64,000 nt of DNA, from NCBI RefSeq assembly GCF_000170915.1, contig NZ_ABCT01000011.1, positions 1 through 64,000 on the forward strand, written 5' to 3'. Under the pieces are notes generated by a model that saw only the letters and a program-made list of their open reading frames with translations, searched no databases and was not told the origin of the DNA. The translations under genes and the position numbers were made by a program. Source of the stretch: Limnobacter sp. MED105 (GTDB taxonomy: Bacteria > Pseudomonadota > Gammaproteobacteria > Burkholderiales > Burkholderiaceae_B). Position 1 is the first letter of the stretch, and every line of letters begins with the position of its first letter. Positions 36,134-45,749 of the stretch are shown one piece after another.

Positions 36134-37873
36134 GTGTCCGAACCTGCTGACTTGCCAGTCATTGAGCTAAGTTATGCCATCGAGCTTTTGTCCAAAAAGC
36201 TTGAAATTCAGCCCGCTGAAGCTGAACAGTTAATTCGACTCGCAAAACTGGTCCACTTGCCTCGTGGCGCTACTTTGTTTGAACAAGGTCACCCCAGTCA
36301 TCACTTTTATCTCTTGCTGCAGGGGCAGTTGAAAGGGCAGCGCTTTCGCCCAGATGGTTTGCAAGACCTGACTCTTTCTTTTTTCCCGGGGGAAATGATC
36401 GGCGAGCTCGGTTTTTTCGACCAGGCGCCGCGCACACTCACCATCTCTGCCCGCCGGGACAGCGTACTGCTTGAAATTGATCAAACCGCCTTGGAGCAGT
36501 TTGGCGAGTTCAGCCGCTCGGTCTATCACCACTTGATCCGAATGCTCGTTTCCCGGTTCAAGCGTGAACTGGGCTACAGCGGCCCTTTGAAACAACACCA
36601 ATTCATTTTGTTTCAGTCTTTTGTTCGCCCGGAGGGTTTTAGCACTCAGGCGATCGAGGGATTTCAGTCTGCCATGGCTCGGCATTGTGAGTTGCGGCGC
36701 TGGAAGCAGCTTAGTGATGTAACGCCGCCAGTTTCGGCCCATATCAAAGACTGGGTGGTGGAAATGATCGAGACGGAGCCCTTGGAGGTTTTGGACGACC
36801 GCCTGATTGAAGAGCTTGATTGCATGGTGGTCATGCTGTGCGCAAGCACTTTGAATGATTCGCGCAGTTGTGAGTTGTTGAAAGCCCAGCTAAAGAGCGC
36901 AGACGACGATTTGCCCGTGTGGTTTGTACTGGTGCATGAAGCCGCGTGGGTTGAGCAGTCGGTGGTGGAACGCATACGCAGCAAATTTGGCACTGGATTC
37001 AAGCTGTTGCACGTGCGGCGCGGGCATCACTCTGACAATGCGCGTGTGGCACGACACATTCTGGGACTGACCTTGGGTTTGGTACTGGGCGGTGGCGGTG
37101 CCCGCGGATTCGCGCATGCTGGTTTTTTTCAGGCACTCGAGGAGGCCGGCGTGGTGGTGGACACTGTGGGTGGAACGTCCATGGGTGCTTTGGTCGGTGC
37201 GCTCATTTCCTCTGGGCGCTCAGCTGTCGAGGTTAACAAGGCGCTTGCCATCAGTTTCAAGAAAGGTTTGCCGTTCAAACTGACAGACTACTGGATACCC
37301 AAGCATGGTTTTGTGAAAAGCAAGGCCGTTGACGAGGTGTACCGCAACGCATTTGGCGATCTGTTGATTGAAGACCAACCCATTCCGTTTTTCGCCATCA
37401 GTTGCAATTTGACCACGGGCAACCAGTATTTGTTTGAACAAGGCCCCTTGTGGAAAGCCGTGCGTGCCAGTACTTCTATTCCTGTTTTTTTTGAGCCGTT
37501 CATGGCCGGAAGACATGTGATGGTGGATGGGGCACTGGTTAACAATGTGCCGGTAGATTGCATGCGTACCCGTGGCGCACGAAAAATTCTCACAGTGGAT
37601 GTGGGTCTTGAGGAAGACATTACCGCGCACATGCTGGATGACAGCAGTGTACAAATGCCCACCATGATGAAATCGCTGATGCGGGTGATTGAACTGGGCG
37701 GTATTGAGAAGTCAAGACAGGCCAAAGTCATTAGCGACCTGTATGTTCAGCCTTCCATCGAAAAAATCGGTTTGATGGAGTTTGAGCGCAGAGAAGAGAT
37801 CGTTGCCTTGGGTTACGAGGCTGGGCGTAAGGCAATTCCGGATATACTGGATTTGCTTCACAAAACTACATAA
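36134..37873 (+). CDS. Patatin-like phospholipase with cyclic-nucleotide-binding domain
   Basis: 579 residues from GTG 36134. Residues 20-150 are a cNMP-binding (CAP_ED) domain: FEQGHPSHHFYLLLQGQLKG and the phosphate cassette MIGELGFFDQAPRTLTISA, with Glu and Arg of the binding pocket kept. Residues 310-500 are patatin: oxyanion loop GGGGARGFAHAG, nucleophile Ser in GGTSMGALVGA, and catalytic Asp in VDGALVNNVP. This is the architecture of bacterial neuropathy-target-esterase-like proteins, which hydrolyse lysophospholipids at the membrane. The next gene encodes a cyclic-nucleotide phosphodiesterase, so nucleotide control of the lipase is plausible. Direct regulation is inferred. Confidence 0.9.
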   Translation: MSEPADLPVIELSYAIELLSKKLEIQPAEAEQLIRLAKLVHLPRGATLFEQGHPSHHFYLLLQGQLKGQRFRPDGLQDLTLSFFPGEMIGELGFFDQAPRTLTISARRDSVLLEIDQTALEQFGEFSRSVYHHLIRMLVSRFKRELGYSGPLKQHQFILFQSFVRPEGFSTQAIEGFQSAMARHCELRRWKQLSDVTPPVSAHIKDWVVEMIETEPLEVLDDRLIEELDCMVVMLCASTLNDSRSCELLKAQLKSADDDLPVWFVLVHEAAWVEQSVVERIRSKFGTGFKLLHVRRGHHSDNARVARHILGLTLGLVLGGGGARGFAHAGFFQALEEAGVVVDTVGGTSMGALVGALISSGRSAVEVNKALAISFKKGLPFKLTDYWIPKHGFVKSKAVDEVYRNAFGDLLIEDQPIPFFAISCNLTTGNQYLFEQGPLWKAVRASTSIPVFFEPFMAGRHVMVDGALVNNVPVDCMRTRGARKILTVDVGLEEDITAHMLDDSSVQMPTMMKSLMRVIELGGIEKSRQAKVISDLYVQPSIEKIGLMEFERREEIVALGYEAGRKAIPDILDLLHKTT

Positions 37874-37903
37874 CAACGCAGTCGTCATTCTTACGAGGCT
37901 TTG

Positions 37904-38683
37904 ATGCAAAAACACTCTACGGTAGAGGTGTTGGGTTGCAGCGGCAGTATCGGTATTCCCGGACAAGGAACAACAAGCTTCCTGATTGACAGCGATATTT
38001 TGATCGATGCGGGCACAGGCCTGTGCGAACTCGATTTCGCCCGTCTTGAGCAAATCGAGCATGTTTTCATAACCCACTCCCACTTGGACCACATTTGTGG
38101 TTTGCCATTTTTGATCGACACAGTTGGCGTGGGCCGCAAAAGCCCTTTGCGTGTGTACGCCACCCTCCCCACAATCAGGGCCTTGCAGCAACATATTTTC
38201 AATGAGGAAATATGGCCTGATTTCTCAAAGATTCCTACAGCGGAAAACCCGGTTCTGGAGTATGTTGAGATAAAGCCTGAGCAGGAGCTGTTGTTTGGTG
38301 AACGTAAAATTACCACTGTAGAGGTGGATCACACGGTGCCCGCCGTGGGTGTTTTCTTGACTACTCCCACGGGTGGGTGGTGCTTCTCCGGAGATACGCA
38401 CAAAACAGACCGGTTATTCACCCTTATCAACCAAGCAAAAAAGGTAGATTATTTCTTTATTGAAGCTGCTTTTCCTGACAAGGAGAAATGGCTGGCAGAT
38501 TTGGCCAAGCATTTGTGCCCAAGTTTGTTGTTTGGTGAGCTTCAAAAATTAAACGCGGCATGTGAAATCTGGATTAGTCATCTAAAGCCCAGAGAGCACG
38601 ACGAGATTCAAAAAGAGTTACAGCAGTATCCGGGAAGCCAGCCGCTGCGCATTTTATCGGCCGGAATGATTTTTAACATTTAA
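37904..38683 (+). CDS. Class II 3',5'-cyclic-nucleotide phosphodiesterase-like MBL protein
   Basis: 259 residues. The metal motif HSHLDHICGLPFLID (residues 58-72) follows the H-x-H-L-D-H signature of class II cyclic-nucleotide phosphodiesterases (yeast PDE1, Vibrio CpdP) in the metallo-beta-lactamase superfamily. Further ligands are in VEVDHTVPAVG and GWCFSGDTHKTD, and WISHLKPREHD closes the site. The N-terminus (VEVLGCSGSIGIPGQGTTSFLID) is the MBL opening strand. No signal peptide, so it is likely cytoplasmic. ATG 37904 has ACGAGG upstream. It lies 30 bases after the cNMP-binding patatin gene and 18 before tpsB. Other MBL hydrolase functions are possible. Confidence 0.82.
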   Translation: MQKHSTVEVLGCSGSIGIPGQGTTSFLIDSDILIDAGTGLCELDFARLEQIEHVFITHSHLDHICGLPFLIDTVGVGRKSPLRVYATLPTIRALQQHIFNEEIWPDFSKIPTAENPVLEYVEIKPEQELLFGERKITTVEVDHTVPAVGVFLTTPTGGWCFSGDTHKTDRLFTLINQAKKVDYFFIEAAFPDKEKWLADLAKHLCPSLLFGELQKLNAACEIWISHLKPREHDEIQKELQQYPGSQPLRILSAGMIFNI

Positions 38684-38701
38684 CGGTTACACAACAATTC
38701 T

Positions 38702-40342
38702 ATGAAATTCAAACTTTCCGCAGTCGCCTGTGCAGTGGTGCTGTTGGTCAATTCGCATTTGCAGCTTGCAAATGCGCAAACCCTGCCTGAAAGCACATCA
38801 GGTTCTCAGTCAAGCAGTGAAGAATACAAGGAACCCAGTTTCGCGGTGTCGGGTTTTGAGGTGTTGGGACCGGAATTAATTCCGCGGGACCAAGTCATGG
38901 CTGTGCTGAGTGGTTTTTCCGGTCGTGAAATCACTTTTTCCGATTTGCGAACTGCCACCGTGGCCGTTGAACAATTACATGCCGAGGCGGGTTATGAAGT
39001 AGTTCGTGTGTTGATTCCTGAGCAGGAAATCAAACCCGGTGAACAGCTTAAACTGCAAATTGTCGATGCGCGGCTGGATGTAGTCACGGTTGCGGGTAAC
39101 GACTACTTCACGGCGGAGTCCATTCAGGAAAGCTTGGTGGTGCTTCAACCAGGGGCCTTGATCAACACTGTGGACATGGATAAAAACCTGCGTTTGATCA
39201 ATGACAACCCGGCGAAAATCGTCCGTGTACGCCTGGAGCCCAGCGACAAGCCAGGCTTGGTGGACGCGAAAGTGCAGGTTTCTGATCAAAAACCATTGGC
39301 TGCATATTTGACGCTGGACAACTCTGGTACCAATGCCACGGGTGACTTCCGCATGGGCTTGGCCTTGCAACACAACAATGCCTTTAACAAAGGTCACATG
39401 GCTTCGTTTCAATACGTGACCTCGCCGGGGCGTTGGTCAGATGTCGAGGTATTTGGCCTGAATTACAAAGTACCGTTTTACAGCATTAGCTCCATGCTTG
39501 AATTGGCGTACAGCGATTCGAATGTGGACGCGGGTAACTTGAGCGTTGGAGCCAGTTCTGTGTCAGTGGCCGGTGCCGGTACCACTGCTGCAATTCGGTG
39601 GGTGAAGTTGCTGGATCGTTTGGCCGGGTTCGATGCTCGACTTACCTTTTCTCACGAAATCAAAGAGTTTGTCAGTCAGGTTCAATTGAACGGTTTTGGG
39701 CCAAGTTTGGTTCCAGAACTGGAAAGCAGACCTGTGGGCGTGTCTTATTCCCTTTCCGAGGCACTTGATTCGCGGCAACGGGCTTTTCAAATCGGGTACT
39801 TTAAAAACTATGTCACCGGTGGTAACAATTCAACCACCCAGTACCGCATGACCAACCCGGCCGCCGAGGCCAATTTTGATGTCATTCGAGCCAACGCCAG
39901 TTGGTCTGAGCAGGTGATGCCTGGCTGGCGCCTGACCGCGCAGCTGGATGCACAACACACCGATTACTCTTTGATTCCCGGCGAGCAGTTTGGTGCGGGG
40001 GGTGTTTACTCCGTGCGTGGTTTTGAAGAACGGGTTATTTCCGCAGACCGCGGTACCCGCCAGTCGCTCGAGCTGATGGGCCCGAATGTCAGCAAAAATT
40101 TCGGCACTTTGTTTGAGCGTTTGCAGTTTGTTGGTTTCGTGGACGCCGCTCAGTTGAAGTTCAACAACCCAGTGTTCGGATCACCTGTCGAGCCGCATTT
40201 AATGTCCTATGGTGTGGGCGCGCGTTTCGCATTTTCCCCCAAACACCAATTCCGAGTCGACCTGGCCAAGGTGGTGTCAGGCGTGCCCATTCAACCGCAT
40301 GGTGATGTGATGTTGCACGTCACTTTTGCCACTTCCCTGTAA
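38702..40342 (+). CDS. TpsB outer-membrane transporter (ShlB/FhaC/HecB family)
   Basis: 546 residues. A signal peptide ends after LQLANA (residue 25). Two POTRA domains follow at about 48-200: FAVSGFEVLGPELIPRDQVM opens the first, and the pattern GYEVVRVLIPEQEIKPGEQLKLQIVDARLD joins to the second. The remaining 340 residues form the beta-barrel with conserved VRGFEERVISADRGTRQSLEL, which contains the VRG-(Y/F) motif of the L6 loop. The last residue pattern, HVTFATSL, lacks the usual final aromatic. It secretes the TpsA protein encoded 11 bases downstream, in the type Vb route. Confidence 0.93.
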   Translation: MKFKLSAVACAVVLLVNSHLQLANAQTLPESTSGSQSSSEEYKEPSFAVSGFEVLGPELIPRDQVMAVLSGFSGREITFSDLRTATVAVEQLHAEAGYEVVRVLIPEQEIKPGEQLKLQIVDARLDVVTVAGNDYFTAESIQESLVVLQPGALINTVDMDKNLRLINDNPAKIVRVRLEPSDKPGLVDAKVQVSDQKPLAAYLTLDNSGTNATGDFRMGLALQHNNAFNKGHMASFQYVTSPGRWSDVEVFGLNYKVPFYSISSMLELAYSDSNVDAGNLSVGASSVSVAGAGTTAAIRWVKLLDRLAGFDARLTFSHEIKEFVSQVQLNGFGPSLVPELESRPVGVSYSLSEALDSRQRAFQIGYFKNYVTGGNNSTTQYRMTNPAAEANFDVIRANASWSEQVMPGWRLTAQLDAQHTDYSLIPGEQFGAGGVYSVRGFEERVISADRGTRQSLELMGPNVSKNFGTLFERLQFVGFVDAAQLKFNNPVFGSPVEPHLMSYGVGARFAFSPKHQFRVDLAKVVSGVPIQPHGDVMLHVTFATSL

Positions 40343-40353
40343 GGAAAGACACC

Positions 40354-43300
40354 ATGAAATCCAATCGTCTTTCAAGCCGCAGCTCAGTTCGCAGTTCAGG
40401 TACCCAGTTTCGACGCAAGGCCGTGGCTTTGGGTGTTGCCATGGCCATTGCCAGTTCAGCTTATGCAAACCCCACCGGGATGTCGGTGGTTGCTGGGCAG
40501 GCCACCGCGCAAACCATTGGCAACCTGATGCAGATTACCAATACGCCGGGTGCCATTCTGAATTGGCAACAGTTCAATATTGATGTTGGGCAAACCACGC
40601 AGTTTGTTCAACAAAATGCAGCCAGCCAAGTGTTTAACCGTGTTACCGGTGGCGATGTGTCCCAAATTCTTGGCACCTTGCAAAGCAATGGGCAAGTATT
40701 TTTGATCAATCCGGCGGGAGTGTTTTTTGGCCAAGGTGCCGTGGTTGACACCGCAGGCTTTTTGGCCAGCACCCTGGCAGCTTCCGATACAGATTTGCTG
40801 AACGGACATCTGCGTTTCAACGACTCCGCGGGTACGGCGGGCAACATCGTCAACCAGGGCTCACTGACTACGCACTCGGGTGGCTCCATTGTTCTGTTGG
40901 CCCCCAGCATTGAAAACAGCGGCATCATTCACGCCGATGGTGAGGTTTTGTTGGCCGCAGGTCACAGCGTTACCATTGTCGACATGAGGCATCCCACCAT
41001 TGGCTTGACCGTTGCCTCCAAGGACGGCGACAAAGCAGTGAATCTGGGCCAAATCATCAGTAAAAATGCATCACTGTTTTCGCATTTGGTGAAAAACAGC
41101 GGCGTGGTTGAAGCCACTGGTGCGCAAGTGGGTGAAGGTGGCGTTATACGGTTCATCGCGCAAGGTGATGCATTGGTGGGCGGACAGGTGCTTGCCGAAA
41201 GTACCCAAGGCCAAGGTGGTGAAATTGACATCACCGGCCAACGCGTGGCTGTGCTGAGCGGAGCACGCATTTCTGCCGATGGTGGTACCGGTGGCGGCAC
41301 AGTGCATGTGGGTGGGGGCTGGAAAGGGCTAGATGAAAGCCTGGCCAATGCGCAGCAAACCGTGGTGCAGGCCAACACCCAAATTTCTGCGAATGCGACG
41401 GCCAATGGCAATGGCGGAGAAGTGGTGGTATGGGCCGATGGCCACACTGCTGTGGATTCTGAAGTGCAAGCCAAGGGCGGTGCCCTGGGTGGCAATGGCG
41501 GTCGGGTAGAAACCTCGGGTAAGCAAAGCCTGGCAGTGAATGTGGCTGCGAATACTTCAGCAGCCCAGGGGGAAGCAGGGCAGTGGCTGATCGACCCGGC
41601 TAACTTGACGATTGTGGATCAAATTCCCCAAGGTGGTTTCAACCTTGAAAACAGCTCACAAGGCCCATTTTTTTCCACCGACGATATTTCTTCAACCTTC
41701 TCGCCCACTGAGTCATTTCTTTTGAACACCACGGTAGTGGCTGGTTTGGAAAACAATGGTTTTGTCCAAATTTACACCACTGGTACGCAACCAGGCGACG
41801 GTAATTTGACCATTGCTGCACCCATTTTGATTGATCAAAACTCCTCTCAATCGACTGGTTTTAATCCGGAACTGTTTTTGGAAGCCAAAGGTGAAATCAA
41901 TATTGATGCAGCCGTGGGTTTGATGCCTGGGCAGCAAGTTTTTGATGGCTTCGATCTGTTCTTGAGTTACGACATTGCAAAGCCTGTGTATGTCGATGCC
42001 CCGCTGTACTTGGGTAACACCGGTAATTTGATTTTGTCGCCGTACGATCTTGGTACGGCTTTACCCACCAACACGCAGGGCCAGTTGCCCCTGGATGGTG
42101 TGAATTTGTTGTCGGGTATGAACACCGGTATAAGTGGCCCATTGGCGTTAAATCGAATATCCGTGACCAGTGCGGTGGCCACCGATCCAATGACCCAGCA
42201 AAGCTACATTGTCAGTCCCGAGAAAACGGTGAAATTGAATGTGCTTGGGGCCAACTTGATGGTGAATGATCTCAGCTTGTTTGGCATTGAAACTACCCCA
42301 GCTACTGATATTCGCGTTGGTGTAGACAATTTTGACTTGCCCGCACCCATTCAAGGCAATTTGCAATACAACTTCCTGGATGCGAATAGTCTGACTGTAG
42401 ATGCCGGTAGTACAGTGTCGACCTTTACACGATTTGATCCCGAATTTTCGTTTGATTTGAATCCCAATACCACCTTGAACCAATTGGTCTCCAGTGGCAC
42501 TGTCAATTTCAACGGTGGCTTCAACGACATTGTCGAAATTGACACCAATGCCGGCACTTTGAATTTTTCAAGTAGTGCTGGCAGCAGCAGCTCACCTTTT
42601 GGTTTTTACCAAATTGGTGATATTGCAGCCGGTACGGGAAGTACCATCAATCTGGTGGGCTCTAGTTTGTATTACCAAAAGGCAATTCTGAACGGCACAT
42701 TCAATATGATGTCCAACGAGTTTGGCTCATCCTCTTTCCTGAGTGCGATTGATACTGATTTAAACGGAAGTTTCAATATTGGTGCAGGTTTTAACAATGC
42801 AAGTTTCCAGGCACTCGGCATGGGTGCCAATTCCCGAATTACCCTGTCGACTGGCTCTTTTCTTGAACTGGGGCGTGCGTTTAACTCCTCCTCTTCAGAG
42901 GTGAGTGTTACCCCGATGGTTCCAGCCAAGCAACCTGGTGCGTATATCTCAACAACACAAGGGCAGTTTGTGGCTCAACAGGGTGCGCGTATTGTGATGA
43001 ACGGGGCGGCCACAGATGACATTATTCACTCGATGCCACCTTTGGAAACTGCCAGCTTTTCCGGTTCTCCCTCGGGCGGTGCGATTGTTGACATCACTGG
43101 TTTGGATGGGCGCCTAGAGGCTCCTGTGACCATTGAAGTCAAAGGTTTCCTGAATTCCATCCAAACCAGTACTGAGAACTTTGACCTCAACTCTGAGGTC
43201 AGCATGTCGACTCCCATCAACACCATGTTGATTCAGTCTGCCAATATTCAGGTCAATGCTGGGGGTGACGGCCGCTCACTCAGGATTGGTGAAGTTCAAT

Positions 43301-45738
43301 TCTCGCAAATGCTAAACACTGATTTTGAACCCGTTGTGGATCTCGATTTCAATGGTTCGCTGACTGTGAACAGTGGGCGGGTACGCCTCGAAGGCAAAAA
43401 TGTATCGTCCGCGGACGGTACCCTGAATGTAAATGGTATGAATTCCACCCTGGTGTTGTCAGGCAATTTCACTTCTGCAGATTTGTACGATGTAAACCGT
43501 ACGAATGGAGGCCGCCTGGCCGCTGAAGGTTTGTGGGACAACAGCCTCGTTAACGCAAGCAACGCCGCAACTTCAGCCCCGCTGAGCAAGGGCAACATTC
43601 TGGTGGGTGACGATTTGGTGGTAACCGGTGGTTTACTGACCAGCGCCGGTACAACCAATGCAATCAATATTGCGCCAGACAGTTTTCTGGAACTGCGCAA
43701 CACCGAAGTAACTACTACTATCAATGTATCGCCAACTGGTGTGGTCTTGTTGGCAACCCAAGATGGAAATGGCGCACCAGTGACGCCCGCCGTTTTGAAT
43801 GGTGCGACCATCAATATGGGCGGCGATGCATTCCTGATTGTGGAAACAGATGCTGCGGGCGTGGCCAACTTGAATGGCTCTGCAACGATCAGTTCAGGAA
43901 CGCAAGGTAACTTGATTATTGCTGGCAGACGAGCTTATGACCCGATGGCCGCTGATTCCATTCCAGACTCAATGACCTTGAATGTAGGCAGTGGTATTCG
44001 TTTGAATGTAACCGGCAATGCGCCAAGTTTGCCACCGGCTTTACAACTGTTTTATGGTTCATCAACGCCACCACAGCGTCCCGTCTTCCTCGTGGGCCAA
44101 CTGACCCCAGAAGCTGTGGCTTTGGCTGAGTATGATGATTTTGACGGTTTCTCCACGCCAGTCACTACTGTGTTAAACGGATTTGCCAACCCTTCCTTCG
44201 TGATTGATGGCACCCCTGATGCATCGGCGGTCAATGGCTTGACCTGCTCGGTGTCAGATTTCTGCGTGAAATTCGATGTGGCCCAGGCTGGCACTTTTGC
44301 GGGCTCAGTGATTACTAATCTCAACTCAGCAGGCGTCACGGGAAGTGGGGTTGAATTTGCCCCCGATTTGACATTGAATTTTTCTCAGATTCAAACGCCT
44401 ACCGACATTATGTTGATGGGAGGTCTCACCACGATTACAGCCTCAGACCTGATGAGCGGAAGAAGGCTGCTTGTCGGGAGTGATGCAATCGCCCGGTTCG
44501 TCAATAACGCATCCAATGAAAATATTTCAAATAATCTGGAAAACAACGGTACGCTTGAGTTTCAGGGTAATTACACACTCAGTGGCTTGCTGACCGGCAC
44601 GGGTATGTTGAACAACAGCGGTGTTTTGAACCTCAACAATACCAGTGGGGGTATTGTTCAAAATTCGATTGTAAACAGCGGCACAATTAACAACACTGGC
44701 ACCTACACTTTTTCAAATTTGGTCTCCGGTACAGGTCTGTTTTCTAACGCAGGAACTTTGAACTTAACCGGCTCTGGCCTATTTGGAAATAGCTTCGTGA
44801 ATGTGGGCACTGGCTCATTGAACTTCTCAGGTGGGTCGGTGCAGGACATTTATTTCGGTGGTTCTTTTCAGAATGCTGCGAATGTGTTCTTCAACGGCGG
44901 ATTGTTTACGTTTGATACAGGTTACAGTCAATCCGCCGGTAACCTCACTGTCCAGCCAGGAACCCAGTTGGTGGGTAACATCAACATCAACGGCGGGGCC
45001 TTGCGTGGATTTGCAAATATCACTGGCAATTTGAATGCCCAAGGTGGTCGAATCGTTCCAGGTGCATCTCCCGGCTTGATGACAGTGAGTGGTGACTTGA
45101 ACCTGGATGCCAGCAGCATTATCGACATTGAAATTGCCAGCAACGGTGGGGTTCAGGGTACTGATTTCGATTGCATCGTGGTACAGGGCAACGCCAACCT
45201 GGCGGGTCAATTGAATTTAATTGATATTTCAGGTGGTACGCTGGTTGCGGGTAGTCAGTACGCCTTTTTGGAGGCCAACACCATCAACGGCACTTTCGGA
45301 GGTATTTCCACTTCACCTGCCAGTTCTGCTTACACCTTCTCTTCACCTGTAATTGCCAACGCCACAAATGGGCAGCAGTTGCCAATTCAGCAAATGAGTA
45401 CATCAACAGTGGCTGTAAGTTCACCGCCGCCAGTGACCCCCGAGCCCACCTCGCCAACAAGTCCAACCTCGTTGACGCAAAGCACCGGAACCGACAGTAC
45501 TGCAGTGGGGCAAAACCTGAATCAGGCCTTTACGCCCACGTCCACTTCCACAAGCAGCACCGAGCCAAGCTCGGGTACCACATCCACAAGCAGCACGCAG
45601 CAAACCCAGCAGGAAGAGGAGGCTGTCGAGGTGGCCAATCAAAGTACCGCAGGTACCACCATCTCACAGCAGTCCAATGACATTGAGTTGAAGACCACCC
45701 AAAGTGATCCACAACGGGCTTCGGCGGTGTGCAAATGA
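40354..45738 (+). CDS. TpsA exoprotein (filamentous haemagglutinin-like, type Vb secretion)
   Basis: 1794 residues. A long signal sequence with a basic extension (residues 1-38, ending SSAYA) precedes a TPS secretion domain at about 39-270: FNIDVGQTTQFVQQNAAS, FNRVTGGDVSQILGTL and the NPAGVFFGQGA motif are the haemagglutination-activity signature. The middle is a beta-helix-like array rich in Asn, Gly, Ser and Thr. The last 110 residues are a Pro/Ser/Thr/Gln-rich linker, and the protein ends SAVCK, with one Cys next to the C-terminus; other Cys lie near residues 1297-1303 and 1606. AAGGAAAG precedes the ATG. It is likely a surface adhesin, exported by the upstream TpsB. Confidence 0.92.
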   Translation: MKSNRLSSRSSVRSSGTQFRRKAVALGVAMAIASSAYANPTGMSVVAGQATAQTIGNLMQITNTPGAILNWQQFNIDVGQTTQFVQQNAASQVFNRVTGGDVSQILGTLQSNGQVFLINPAGVFFGQGAVVDTAGFLASTLAASDTDLLNGHLRFNDSAGTAGNIVNQGSLTTHSGGSIVLLAPSIENSGIIHADGEVLLAAGHSVTIVDMRHPTIGLTVASKDGDKAVNLGQIISKNASLFSHLVKNSGVVEATGAQVGEGGVIRFIAQGDALVGGQVLAESTQGQGGEIDITGQRVAVLSGARISADGGTGGGTVHVGGGWKGLDESLANAQQTVVQANTQISANATANGNGGEVVVWADGHTAVDSEVQAKGGALGGNGGRVETSGKQSLAVNVAANTSAAQGEAGQWLIDPANLTIVDQIPQGGFNLENSSQGPFFSTDDISSTFSPTESFLLNTTVVAGLENNGFVQIYTTGTQPGDGNLTIAAPILIDQNSSQSTGFNPELFLEAKGEINIDAAVGLMPGQQVFDGFDLFLSYDIAKPVYVDAPLYLGNTGNLILSPYDLGTALPTNTQGQLPLDGVNLLSGMNTGISGPLALNRISVTSAVATDPMTQQSYIVSPEKTVKLNVLGANLMVNDLSLFGIETTPATDIRVGVDNFDLPAPIQGNLQYNFLDANSLTVDAGSTVSTFTRFDPEFSFDLNPNTTLNQLVSSGTVNFNGGFNDIVEIDTNAGTLNFSSSAGSSSSPFGFYQIGDIAAGTGSTINLVGSSLYYQKAILNGTFNMMSNEFGSSSFLSAIDTDLNGSFNIGAGFNNASFQALGMGANSRITLSTGSFLELGRAFNSSSSEVSVTPMVPAKQPGAYISTTQGQFVAQQGARIVMNGAATDDIIHSMPPLETASFSGSPSGGAIVDITGLDGRLEAPVTIEVKGFLNSIQTSTENFDLNSEVSMSTPINTMLIQSANIQVNAGGDGRSLRIGEVQFSQMLNTDFEPVVDLDFNGSLTVNSGRVRLEGKNVSSADGTLNVNGMNSTLVLSGNFTSADLYDVNRTNGGRLAAEGLWDNSLVNASNAATSAPLSKGNILVGDDLVVTGGLLTSAGTTNAINIAPDSFLELRNTEVTTTINVSPTGVVLLATQDGNGAPVTPAVLNGATINMGGDAFLIVETDAAGVANLNGSATISSGTQGNLIIAGRRAYDPMAADSIPDSMTLNVGSGIRLNVTGNAPSLPPALQLFYGSSTPPQRPVFLVGQLTPEAVALAEYDDFDGFSTPVTTVLNGFANPSFVIDGTPDASAVNGLTCSVSDFCVKFDVAQAGTFAGSVITNLNSAGVTGSGVEFAPDLTLNFSQIQTPTDIMLMGGLTTITASDLMSGRRLLVGSDAIARFVNNASNENISNNLENNGTLEFQGNYTLSGLLTGTGMLNNSGVLNLNNTSGGIVQNSIVNSGTINNTGTYTFSNLVSGTGLFSNAGTLNLTGSGLFGNSFVNVGTGSLNFSGGSVQDIYFGGSFQNAANVFFNGGLFTFDTGYSQSAGNLTVQPGTQLVGNININGGALRGFANITGNLNAQGGRIVPGASPGLMTVSGDLNLDASSIIDIEIASNGGVQGTDFDCIVVQGNANLAGQLNLIDISGGTLVAGSQYAFLEANTINGTFGGISTSPASSAYTFSSPVIANATNGQQLPIQQMSTSTVAVSSPPPVTPEPTSPTSPTSLTQSTGTDSTAVGQNLNQAFTPTSTSTSSTEPSSGTTSTSSTQQTQQEEEAVEVANQSTAGTTISQQSNDIELKTTQSDPQRASAVCK
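45547..45596 (+). repeat. Two 14-base direct repeats within tpsA
   Basis: TCCACAAGCAGCAC occurs at 45547-45560 and 45583-45596, 36 bases (12 codons) apart, inside the low-complexity Ser/Thr linker near the TpsA C-terminus. The phase keeps reading frame, so repeat-unit gain or loss would change linker length without a frameshift. Confidence 0.6.
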
Positions 45739-45749
45739 GGACCAACAAC

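Noticed and set aside
40354-45738. Contact-dependent inhibition toxin (CdiA-like) at the TpsA C-terminus
   Set aside because: No VENN motif, no distinct toxin domain after it and no small immunity gene; the tail is a low-complexity linker.
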